Positions 53,183 through 62,904 of a stretch of DNA of 64,000 nucleotides are shown piece by piece. The DNA is from JAYOEY01 sp038120295. Lineage in GTDB: Bacteria; Pseudomonadota; Alphaproteobacteria; MPNO01; UBA2964. Position 1 is the stretch's first letter, and the number at the start of each line of letters is the position of its first letter. Below the pieces are notes generated by a model. The model had not been told where the DNA came from, searched no databases, and saw nothing but the letters and a program-made list of their open reading frames with translations. A program made the translations under genes and the position numbers. The stretch lies in the NCBI GenBank assembly GCA_038120295.1, contig JAYOLL010000007.1:72060-136059 (forward strand). Direction: 5' to 3'.

Positions 53183-53860
53183 ATGTTCTCGGCGTTCTTC
53201 AAAGCGGTCGGCCAGGTTTCCGACCCCGCCTTTCAACGCGTCATCTGGCGGTCGCTCGGATGGAGCCTGCTGCTTTTCGGATTCCTGCTGGCGCTCGGCT
53301 GGTGGGTCATCATGTCCACCCAGATGTTCGGTACCGGATGGCTCGAATGGGCTGCTGACGTGCTGGGCTGGATCGCGGTCGCCATCGCCGCGATCCTGCT
53401 TTTCCCGGGCGCGGTTGTGATCGTAATCTCTTTCCTGCTGGAAGATATCGCCCAGGCGGTCGAGGCAAAGCATTATCCGGGCCTTCCGCCGCCACGGGAT
53501 GTAAGGCTTTCGGAAACGGTCTGGACAGCGCTGACCTTCGGGGCGATTGCGCTGGCGCTCAACCTGTTTCTCCTGCCCCTCTATTTCTTTCCGGTGTTGA
53601 ATGTTTTTGTTTTCGGCGCCGTCAACGGCTATCTTCTGGGCCGCGAATATTTTGAGCTGGTGGCGAGCCGGCGGCTCGAACCGGAGGCGGTCAAGACAAT
53701 GCGCCGCCGCTATCGGGGCAGGATCTGGGGCGCGGGAGTCCTTGTCGCCGGGATGCTCAGCATCCCAATCGTCAACTGGTTCCTGCCGGTGGTTGCGGCA
53801 GCGATGATGCTTCACCTGTTCGAGAAGCTGCGCCAGGGCGATGCTCTGGCGGGACGCTGA
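53183..53860 (+). CDS. EI24/CysZ-like membrane protein
   Basis: 225 residues from ATG 53183; an in-frame start further upstream would add a tail without family features. EI24 fold: FSAFFKAVGQVSDPAFQRVI, then helices LGWSLLLFGFLLALGWWVIM, DVLGWIAVAIAAILLFPGAV, a re-entrant-like stretch, TFGAIALALNLFLLPLYFFP, and FVFGAVNGYLLGREYFELVA with the conserved NGY-L-GREYFE motif. CysZ relatives carry sulfate; many EI24 proteins have no known substrate. Next to bactofilin. Confidence 0.87.
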   Translation: MFSAFFKAVGQVSDPAFQRVIWRSLGWSLLLFGFLLALGWWVIMSTQMFGTGWLEWAADVLGWIAVAIAAILLFPGAVVIVISFLLEDIAQAVEAKHYPGLPPPRDVRLSETVWTALTFGAIALALNLFLLPLYFFPVLNVFVFGAVNGYLLGREYFELVASRRLEPEAVKTMRRRYRGRIWGAGVLVAGMLSIPIVNWFLPVVAAAMMLHLFEKLRQGDALAGR

Positions 53861-53898
53861 CGGCACAACGGAACGGTATAGCAACGGGGATTGCAGGC

Positions 53899-54489
53899 AT
53901 GTTTACCAGGAAACCGGAAGACGGAAGCGGCAGCCAGGGCGACGGCGACAGCACGATGCGCGATGGAGGCGGGTCTGGCCGGCTGCCCCTCAGGAGCCGG
54001 GCGCCAGGCGACATTCCGCCGGCCCTTCCTGCAAAGCCGGCTGTCGAGCGGCGAGAGATCGTCCACCGCGCGCGGGATTACGGCGCGCAGCCTGGCCAGG
54101 AACGGGCTTTTGGCGGCTTAAGCGGAGGCCGCGCCAACGAAAGCAAGGAGCTGGTCGTCGGGCCGGGCATTGCGCTGTCTGGCGCCATCAGCTCCTGCGA
54201 AAAACTGGTCGTCGAAGGGCGGGTGGAAGCCAACATCACTGAATGCCTTGAGATCGAAATCGCCGAGGGCGGTTTTTTCAAGGGCGAGGCAACCATCGAC
54301 GTCGCCATTATCGGCGGCGAGTTCGAAGGCTCGCTGATAGCGCGCAACCTGCTCGTGGTGCACGGGAGCGGCAAAATCAGCGGCAATGTCCGCTACGGTC
54401 AGATCGAGATAGAACGGGGCGGCCAGATCGACGGCGATGTGCGGCTGATCGCCGAAGACGGCAGCGCATCGGAAAGCTCTGCAGACTGA
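53899..54489 (+). CDS. Bactofilin (polymer-forming cytoskeletal protein)
   Basis: 196 residues. A disordered Gly/Pro/Arg-rich N-terminus (1-80), then the bactofilin beta-helix about 85-185 in short hydrophobic repeats: ELVVGPGIALSGAISSCEKL, VVEGRVEANI, LEIAEGGFFKGEATI-like turns, AIIGGEFEGSLIARNLLVVH, GKISGNVRYGQIEIERGGQI, DGDVRL. Bactofilins form filaments without nucleotide and often guide peptidoglycan enzymes to a site in the envelope. Confidence 0.93.
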   Translation: MFTRKPEDGSGSQGDGDSTMRDGGGSGRLPLRSRAPGDIPPALPAKPAVERREIVHRARDYGAQPGQERAFGGLSGGRANESKELVVGPGIALSGAISSCEKLVVEGRVEANITECLEIEIAEGGFFKGEATIDVAIIGGEFEGSLIARNLLVVHGSGKISGNVRYGQIEIERGGQIDGDVRLIAEDGSASESSAD

Positions 54490-54523
54490 CACGCCACCGT
54501 CATTCATCGCCCGGCCAGCAATC

Positions 54524-55009
54524 ATGATCAGGGGACGGTCACCAGGTTTGCGGTCCGGCCTTGCTCGGGCTGTGACACCAAGTCTGGCAGCCGGTGCGCT
54601 AGGCCTCCTTCTGGCCGCAGGGTGCGCGCAGGTCGCAGAGGACAGCGGGAGCACGCGCGCCCCATCCGCCCGGTCGGAACCCCGCGCGCCCGATCACGCA
54701 TCCGTCAGGCAGGAACCGGTCGCGCCGGAAACGCGCAAGAATATATCCATCGATCGGCTGATCGGCGCACGGGAAGCGACGCTGCGACAGCTTCTGGGCA
54801 AACCCGATTTCCGCCGCGTCGACCCGCCGGCCCAGCTGGTTCGGTACCGGGCTCCGGCCTGCCTGCTGGATCTGTTTCTCTATCCGGACGCCGACGGCGC
54901 GCACCGCGTAACGCATATCGAAGCGCGCGGCCTCAACGGCGAAGACCGCCCGCTGCCGCCCTGTCTCGATGCGGTGACGGCTGAAATCGAAAACCGCAAG
55001 ACGGGGTAA
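54524..55009 (+). CDS. Unknown lipoprotein, SmpA-like fold possible
   Basis: 161 residues. Signal peptide with lipobox LLLAAGC (Cys near residue 34), a disordered linker, then a compact domain with IDRLIGAREATLRQLLGKPD, FRRVDPPAQLVRYRAPACLL, DLFLYPDADGAHRVTHIEAR. The helix-turn GAREATLRQLLGKPDF and strand pattern recall SmpA/BamE, though similarity is only general. A disulfide between the two later cysteines is possible. Convergent with nth, five bases apart; follows bactofilin in the same direction. Confidence 0.8.
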   Translation: MIRGRSPGLRSGLARAVTPSLAAGALGLLLAAGCAQVAEDSGSTRAPSARSEPRAPDHASVRQEPVAPETRKNISIDRLIGAREATLRQLLGKPDFRRVDPPAQLVRYRAPACLLDLFLYPDADGAHRVTHIEARGLNGEDRPLPPCLDAVTAEIENRKTG

Positions 55010-55014
55010 CCGGA

Positions 55015-55671
55015 TCAGGCTTCCAGCGTTGTCTTGCCCTTGAAGTTGCAGAGGTCGGCAACCACACAGGACGGGCAATCGGGCTTGCGCGCCTTGCAGA
55101 CATAGCGACCGTGCAGGATCAGCCAGTGGTGGGCGTGCAGCATGAATTCTTCCGGGGTTCGCCGCAGCAGAGCCACCTCGACCTGATCGACATTCTTGCC
55201 GGGCGCGAGGCCGGTGCGGTTACCGATGCGAAAGATGTGCGTGTCGACGGCAATGGTCGGCTGACCGAATGCGATGTTGACCACCACGTTCGCTGTTTTG
55301 CGGCCGACGCCGGGCAGCTTTGTCAGCTCGTCACGGTCGCGCGGAATCTCGCTGCCGTAGTCGTCGACCAGCATCTGCGACAGGGCGATCACATTCTTCG
55401 CCTTATTGCGGTAGAGCCCGATGGTCTTGATGTGGGAGATCAGCTTTTTCTCGCCCAGCGCCACCATCTTTTCCGGCGTGTCGACGATCTTGAATAGCTC
55501 CTTCGTAGCGCGGTTGACGCCGACGTCTGTGGCCTGCGCCGACAGCACCACGGCGACCAGCAGCGTGTAGGGATTGCGATAGTTCAACTCGCCCTTCGGT
55601 TCCGGCATGGCTTCGGACAGACGTCGATAAAATTCATGGATCTGATCGCGTTTCATAGAGCGGCTGGCCAT
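55015..55671 (-). CDS. nth: Endonuclease III
   Basis: 218 residues. HhH-GPD glycosylase: LPGVGRKTANVVVNIAFG with catalytic Lys, TIAVDTHIFRIGNRTGLA with catalytic Asp, and the [4Fe-4S] cysteines in CKARKPDCPSCVVADLC with the usual 6-2-5 spacing. Removes oxidised pyrimidines and nicks the strand. Beside a DUF2244 gene, as in many alphaproteobacteria. Confidence 0.96.
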   Translation of the reverse strand: MASRSMKRDQIHEFYRRLSEAMPEPKGELNYRNPYTLLVAVVLSAQATDVGVNRATKELFKIVDTPEKMVALGEKKLISHIKTIGLYRNKAKNVIALSQMLVDDYGSEIPRDRDELTKLPGVGRKTANVVVNIAFGQPTIAVDTHIFRIGNRTGLAPGKNVDQVEVALLRRTPEEFMLHAHHWLILHGRYVCKARKPDCPSCVVADLCNFKGKTTLEA

Positions 55672-55828
55672 GAGAATTCCCTGTCAAATCCTGCGTTCTG
55701 CGAGCTTCTTCCCGTTCTACAGGAAAGCCCGATACGGTTCATCCCGTTAACCGGTTTCGTTAACGCTGATTGTTCTTGAGCCGTCGAAAAGGGCCGCTAA
55801 GCTGGGGAACCAGACGGGAGACGCCTTA

Positions 55829-56392
55829 ATGAATATTGACGAAAAAACCCGGCCCGCCGGGACCATGCCGACAAGTCACGGCGAACCGGAATCGCTCGCC
55901 GGCATCGATGAAGCCCTGGATCCGAAACCGGTCCGGTTCGATGCGGTTCTAAAACCCGCCAGGCGTTTCGGTTCGAGTAGCTTCCTCCTTTTCATGGGAG
56001 TGTTCGGCACGGCGAATTTCATCGCCGGCGCGGCATTTATCCTGGTCGGCCCCGCACTGGCTTTCAGCGTCGCGGCGCTCGATATCCTGATGGTCTGGTA
56101 CGTCTTCCGCATGAGCTTCGGCGCCCCGAGGCGAGTAGAGACGGTGCGGCTGACCGACGATGCCCTGACAGTGCTGCGGGTGACGCGCGGCGGCAAGCGG
56201 CAGAGCTATCGCTTTCATCCCTACTGGCTGCAGGTCGAACTCGACGACCCGCCGCAACCGGACAGTCCGCTCGTTCTGCGCTCGCACGGCAACGAGATCG
56301 AGATCGGCCGGTTCCTGACCGCCGATGAAAAAGTGGATTTCGCTAAAGCGCTGCGCGCCGAACTCAGCGCGCTCAACGCGGGGCCGGTTTAG
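55829..56392 (+). CDS. DUF2244 membrane protein
   Basis: 187 residues. Start of core at RFDAVLKPARRFGSSSFLLF, two closely spaced helices (FLLFMGVFGTANFIAGAAFI; ALAFSVAALDILMVWYVFRM), then a cytosolic beta domain VETVRLTDDALTVLRVTRGG, RFHPYWLQVELDDP, VLRSHGNEIEIGRFLTADEK ending in a helix. All are DUF2244 landmarks. Function unknown. Divergent from nth across 157 bases. Confidence 0.9.
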   Translation: MNIDEKTRPAGTMPTSHGEPESLAGIDEALDPKPVRFDAVLKPARRFGSSSFLLFMGVFGTANFIAGAAFILVGPALAFSVAALDILMVWYVFRMSFGAPRRVETVRLTDDALTVLRVTRGGKRQSYRFHPYWLQVELDDPPQPDSPLVLRSHGNEIEIGRFLTADEKVDFAKALRAELSALNAGPV

Positions 56393-56404
56393 GTTCCGAC
56401 CGCT

Positions 56405-57214
56405 TCACTCAAGTCCAAGAACGTCGAACATCGTATAGAGACCAGGTTCCCTGTCACGCGACCAGAGCGCCGCGCGCACGGCGCCGCGCGCGAAGATCTG
56501 ACGGCTTGAGGATTTGTGGCCAAGCTCAAGCCGTTCGCCGTCGGCGGCGAACACCACCGTATGATCTCCCGTTACGTCGCCGCCGCGGAGCGTCGCAAAT
56601 CCGATCTGTCCGCGTTGCCGCTCGCCGGTCTGTCCCTCGCGCGACAGCACCGCGACATCGTCGAACGGAGCGCCGCGCCCTGCCGCCGCCGCGCGCCCGA
56701 GCCCGAGCGCAGTGCCCGACGGCGCATCGACCTTGTATCGATGATGCATCTCCACGATTTCGATATCGAAATCCTCGTCCAGCATCGACGCGACCTGACG
56801 CGTCAGTGCGAACAGGATGTTGACCGCGAGGCTCATATTTGGCGCGTAGACGATGGTTGTTTTCGCACCCGCGTCCTTCAGCGCCGCTTCGTGATCGGGG
56901 GTAAGGCCCGTCGTGCCGATGATATGGGCGCAGCCGGTTTCCGCCGCACGGGCCGCATGCGCGACCGTGGCATCCGGCACCGAGAACTCGATCACCGCAT
57001 CGACAATGCCGAACAGGGAGGCCGCATCCTCGACGATTTCGACACCGAGGGACCCGCAGCCCGCAACCTCTCCGGCATCGCGTCCAAGCGCATCCGAGCC
57101 GGGGATTTCGCTCGCCGCCGCGATGGCGCATCCACCCGTGTCGGTCACCTGCCGGATCACCGCGCCGCCCATACGACCCGCCGCACCCACGACGCCGATT
57201 TTCATGTCTTCCAT
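56405..57214 (-). CDS. dapB: 4-hydroxy-tetrahydrodipicolinate reductase
   Basis: 269 residues from ATG 57214. Rossmann N-terminus IGVVGAAGRMGGAVIRQ, VIEFSVPDATVAHA, GTTGLTPDHEAALKDA, APNMSLAVNILF, the catalytic block VEMHHRYKVDAPSGTALGLG with His-His and Lys, and the C-terminal SRQIFARGAVRAALWSRDRE. Second committed step of lysine/diaminopimelate synthesis. Downstream of dnaJ by about 97 bases. Confidence 0.95.
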   Translation of the reverse strand: MEDMKIGVVGAAGRMGGAVIRQVTDTGGCAIAAASEIPGSDALGRDAGEVAGCGSLGVEIVEDAASLFGIVDAVIEFSVPDATVAHAARAAETGCAHIIGTTGLTPDHEAALKDAGAKTTIVYAPNMSLAVNILFALTRQVASMLDEDFDIEIVEMHHRYKVDAPSGTALGLGRAAAAGRGAPFDDVAVLSREGQTGERQRGQIGFATLRGGDVTGDHTVVFAADGERLELGHKSSSRQIFARGAVRAALWSRDREPGLYTMFDVLGLE

Positions 57215-57311
57215 GTCAGAGCCCTGTTCCGATTTGGGACGGCACAATACACCTTCGGGCGGGCACGCCCAACCAGTTGCGACAGGTCGGAATCAGGGGA
57301 TCGAGACGAAG

Positions 57312-58496
57312 TCAGTCCGTCAGATCTTCCCACAGCTCCTTCGCCTTGGCGAAGAAGCCTTCGGATTCGGGGCTGGTGGGTTTGCCGCCTGCGCCCTTGC
57401 CGGCGCCGGCGTTATCGCTCTTCTTGCCGCCGGTCAGCGTCGCCTCGAAGGCGCGCAGCGCCGCAGTCTGTTCCTTGTTCAGGTTGACCGGGGTTTCGAC
57501 CGCGAGCTCGATATACATATCGCCGCGACCCGACTGGTTCAGCACTGACATGCCCTTGCCGCGCAACCTGAGCCGATGGCCGGTCTGGGTGCCGGCGGGC
57601 ACCGTGACCTTGGCGCGCGAACCGTCGATCGCGGGGACCTCGACCGCGCCGCCAAGCGCCGCCGTCGTCATCGGAATCGGCACCTGGCAGTAAACACTGG
57701 CGCCGTCGCGCTGGAACATCGGATGGGCAGCGACCGCGATAAAGATATAGAGATCTCCCGGCGGCGCGCCGCGCGCGCCGGCCTCGCCCTCGCCGGACAA
57801 CCGGATCCGCATGCCGTCCTCGACCCCGGCTGGAACGTTGACGGCGAGAGTCTTCTCCTTGCGCACCGCGCCGGCGCCGCTGCAGACGCCGCACGGATTC
57901 TCGATCATCTGGCCGGTGCCCTGACAGGTCGGGCAGGTACGCTCGACAGTGAAGAAACCCTGGCTGGCGCGTACGCGCCCATGGCCCTGGCAGGTCGAGC
58001 AGCTGGTCGGCGATGTGCCCTTTGCAGCGCCGGAGCCGGAGCACTCCTCGCACTGGACAGATGTCGGTACGCGGATCCGCATTTCGCGGCCCTTGAAAGC
58101 GTCTTCGAGGGAGATTTCCAGATTGTAGCGGAGGTCCGCGCCCTGCTGCGGTCCTGAATGACCGCGCCCCCGACCGCGACCGCCCATGATGTCGCCGAAC
58201 ATCTCGTCGAAAATATCGGCGAAACCTCCGGCACCGGCTGCGCCGGCGCCGCCGCCGAACCCGCCGCTGTTTTCGAAGGCGGCGTGACCGAACCGGTCGT
58301 AGGCGGCGCGCTTCTGATCGTCCTTCAGGACGTCATAGGCCTCGTTGATTTCCTTGAATTTCCGTTCGGCCTCGGCATCGCCCGAATTGCGGTCGGGGTG
58401 ATACTGCATGGCCTTCTTGCGATAGGCTTTCTTGAGGTCGTCCGCGGATGCACCGCGGTCGACCCCAAGCGTTTCATAGTAATCACCCTGCGCCAT
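57312..58496 (-). CDS. dnaJ: Chaperone DnaJ
   Basis: 394 residues. J domain with HPD in MQYHPDRNSG (about residue 33), Gly-rich segment FGGGAGAAGAGG, four zinc-finger repeats (CEECSGSGAA, CSTCQGHGRV, CPTCQGTGQM, CGVCSGAGAV), and the substrate-binding C-domains. A small Gly/Ala-rich insert near the C-terminus (NAGAGKGAGGKPTSPE) is unusual. Directly downstream of dnaK (44 bases). Confidence 0.97.
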   Translation of the reverse strand: MAQGDYYETLGVDRGASADDLKKAYRKKAMQYHPDRNSGDAEAERKFKEINEAYDVLKDDQKRAAYDRFGHAAFENSGGFGGGAGAAGAGGFADIFDEMFGDIMGGRGRGRGHSGPQQGADLRYNLEISLEDAFKGREMRIRVPTSVQCEECSGSGAAKGTSPTSCSTCQGHGRVRASQGFFTVERTCPTCQGTGQMIENPCGVCSGAGAVRKEKTLAVNVPAGVEDGMRIRLSGEGEAGARGAPPGDLYIFIAVAAHPMFQRDGASVYCQVPIPMTTAALGGAVEVPAIDGSRAKVTVPAGTQTGHRLRLRGKGMSVLNQSGRGDMYIELAVETPVNLNKEQTAALRAFEATLTGGKKSDNAGAGKGAGGKPTSPESEGFFAKAKELWEDLTD

Positions 58497-58540
58497 GAGG
58501 CGGCCTCCGCAACTGAACTAAAACAGGACGGCAGGACCGA

Positions 58541-60475
<1,935 letters not shown>

Positions 60476-60601
60476 AACTACGTCCTCATTCTCCTGGGCG
60501 AACGTCTCCGGCCCTCAGCGGCGCCGGCGAGGTTCCCGATGCGGTGTTTTAAGGTTCAGCCGCGCCTCAATCCGAGTACGGCGGCTATGGTGTCTGACAG
60601 C

Positions 60602-60631
60602 TATATAGGGAGCCCGATTAACCCTCGCAAG
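60602..60631 (-). promoter_or_regulatory. Sigma32 (RpoH) promoter of dnaK
   Basis: On the minus strand CTTG (from 60631) is followed by CCTATATAG, matching the alphaproteobacterial heat-shock consensus CTTG / CYTATNTNNG in both boxes, with an eighteen-base spacer. It precedes the dnaK ATG by about 125 bases. No CIRCE inverted repeat is present. Confidence 0.7.
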
Positions 60632-60721
60632 CCGTTGAGGGCATTGAATTTGTCGAAAATAGGGCGACGCAAAGGGTAAACCGCCCGGAAATGCGGAATT
60701 TAATCCTGAATCGATCGCCTC

Positions 60722-61840
60722 TTAGCCATACAGCGCCGCCGCCAGATCGGGCAGGATCACCGTGCTGGGAACCTCTCGCTCCAGCAGATCGGTGATCGCG
60801 CGAATACCAGGTTCGTCGACGATCCCGTCGATCACGACCCAGTGGAGTATCGCCATCACCGTCATATGGGCCCCGACTTTGATGACCTGCCAGGAGGTTC
60901 TGCGCAGTCGCACGCCATCCTCGGTTTCGAAACTCACCACGCGGGAATAGCCGATCGTCGGGTCTTCGGGATCGCGAAATTTGGCCTCTTCGACAAAATC
61001 ACGGCGCAAAGCAGCATTGTCGAATAATCCATCGAGGAATTTGTCGACCAGTTCACTCGCCACCTTCGCTTCCGAATGGCCGACTGGATTGGTTACAAGT
61101 TGCACCCAGAATGTCCATTCATCGTCCTTCGGAGAATCGAAGGCATAAAGCGGGAGGGCCTGGTTATTGTCCGGCTCGATATCCCATTTCCACCCCCGCG
61201 GCAGGCGGATCGCCGCAACGTCGTCGAACCACTGGGTCTCCAGGTCTGGCGTCGAGGCCGTCCTATCCAGTGTCGTAAGCTGGGGCGAGAACTTTACCTC
61301 CCGGATGAGTTCGTGCAGGACTTCGAATACCAAGGCCCGAGGGTCGTCCAGCAAGGCGAATTCGTTGATTTTCCGGTCGAGCGGATAGGACAGAACGATC
61401 GTCAGGATTCGAATGTGAGAGGGCGGAAGGACGTTGATGCAACGCCAGACCCCGGCCTTCGCATACGGCTCACCCGTTTTCCGGTCGATACGAGTGACCA
61501 ATCGGCGTATAATTGCCTGTGACCAGTCGACGGAGCCGTCATCGCGCCGAACGATGTCGAAATCCTCCGGGTCGTTGAACTCGTCGACCGGCAATTCGAA
61601 GAATCCGCCGAGATCGTTCGTCGCAACGCGTTCTTCGTCTTCGAACGCTTCGATTTTGAACATGAGTTCGACATCGTCATTCCCTGCAATGTCATAGACG
61701 GCGTAGTCGAACATGCGCTCCGTCAGTTCCCAGTCGGGGGGCAGGCAGAAGGTGACGGTGCCGTGGGCCAGGGTCCAGTCTTCCATACTGATCTGGATCG
61801 CATCGTAATCTACACGGTCGTAGAATTCGTCCGCAGCCAT
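60722..61840 (-). CDS. Unknown protein made of two similar halves
   Basis: 372 residues, no signal or membrane segment. Each half of about 185 residues has the same order: a strand ending in LP-x2-W (TVTFCLPPDWEL at 30; AIRLPRGWKWD at 217), YAxxD with a DD pair (YAVYDIAGNDDVELMFKI; YAFDSPKDDEWTFWVQL), a helix, then DGSVDWSQAIIR / DPTIGYSRVVSF, and a long strand-rich part ending in a helix (WRCINVLPPSHIRILTIVLS; WQVIKVGAHMTVMAILHWVV). This pattern suggests an ancient tandem duplication of one domain. No family recognised. Strongly acidic, cytosolic. Isolated gene between dnaK and the DUF1848 remnant. Confidence 0.75.
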   Translation of the reverse strand: MAADEFYDRVDYDAIQISMEDWTLAHGTVTFCLPPDWELTERMFDYAVYDIAGNDDVELMFKIEAFEDEERVATNDLGGFFELPVDEFNDPEDFDIVRRDDGSVDWSQAIIRRLVTRIDRKTGEPYAKAGVWRCINVLPPSHIRILTIVLSYPLDRKINEFALLDDPRALVFEVLHELIREVKFSPQLTTLDRTASTPDLETQWFDDVAAIRLPRGWKWDIEPDNNQALPLYAFDSPKDDEWTFWVQLVTNPVGHSEAKVASELVDKFLDGLFDNAALRRDFVEEAKFRDPEDPTIGYSRVVSFETEDGVRLRRTSWQVIKVGAHMTVMAILHWVVIDGIVDEPGIRAITDLLEREVPSTVILPDLAAALYG

Positions 61841-61963
61841 TTACCGGCCTCTTGAAAACCAACACCAATGAGAACATTAATAGAACAAATCTCGCCTGTA
61901 AATATGATTACGGGTATATTCCACCACAATCTCCCGCACTATGTGGAAAACTCCTGACCGCCG

Positions 61964-62833
61964 ATGATCGTTTCCGCCAGCTACCGCACCGATATTCCGG
62001 CGTTTTACGGCGACTGGTTCCGGAAAAGATACGAAACCGGGCGTGTTTCGGTACGAAATCCGTATAATAATGCCTTATATGACGTTTCCCTGCGAAAAGA
62101 GGACGTCTCAGGCTTCGTTTTCTGGACGAAGAACGCCAAACGCTTCCTGAATGCCCTTGAGATAGTCTCGAAAGACGCGATTCCGTTCGTCGTACAGCAC
62201 AGCATCACCGGATATCCCACGGTTCTGGAACGGTCGGCGCCCGGAGCGGAGGACGCCATCGCGACCATCCGCGAGATCGCCCGGCGCTACGGTTCACGGG
62301 TCCCGGTATGGCGATACGATCCGGTAGTGTTTACCGAAGTGACGCCGAATGACAGGCATATCGCCAATTTTTCGTCCCTCGCGTCACAAATGGACGGGTA
62401 TATCGATGAAGTCGTCGTATCCGTGGCCTAAATATACCGAAAAACACGCCGAAACCTCGATAAGGCGTCCAAAGTTGGTGGATTTGCCTGGTTCGACCCA
62501 CCGGTTGAGGAAAAACAGTCCCTTCTGGGCGCGCTTTTGGATATTGCGGCGAAACATGGCATGACGCTGACGATATGCTCTCAGCCCGATATACCGGTCC
62601 CCGGAATAGCGCCCGCGCGATGCATCGATGCGGATCGGCTGTCGGATATCGCGGCAAAGCCAGTCGCGGCCCGGCAGAAAGGCAACCGGCCCGGCTGCCT
62701 CTGCGCGGAATCGCGCGATATCGGCACCTACGACACCTGCCCGATGGGCTGCGTTTATTGCTATGCGGTATCGGACCGGCCGCGCGCGCAGGCGCGACAC
62801 CGGGCACATAATCCCGAGAACCCGGAACTCTGA
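61964..62833 (+). pseudogene. DUF1848-family iron-sulfur protein, interrupted by TAA
   Basis: A frame of 289 codons, normal for DUF1848, with TAA at 62429-62431. Before the stop: IVSASYRTDIPAFYGDWFRK, VFWTKNAKRFLNALE, QHSITGYPTVLERSAP, VPVWRYDPVVFTE. After it, still in frame: IYRKTRRNLDKASK, TLTICSQPDI, and the cysteine-rich end GCLCAESRDIG, YDTCPMGCVYCYA. Conservation on both sides of the stop shows recent interruption, not two genes. The upstream 120 bases are AT-rich. Family function unknown; the CVYCYA end suggests an iron-sulfur or radical-SAM-like link. Confidence 0.85.
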
Positions 62834-62904
62834 AATTCAGCCGTTGCGGGCGAGGCGCAGGCCGGTGAACTGCCAGGTATGGAAACCGGCCCCCGCGAAC
62901 CGGA

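Noticed and set aside
55741..55770. CtrA box between nth and DUF2244
   Set aside because: Two TTAA half-sites are present, but nine bases apart rather than seven; not called as a site.
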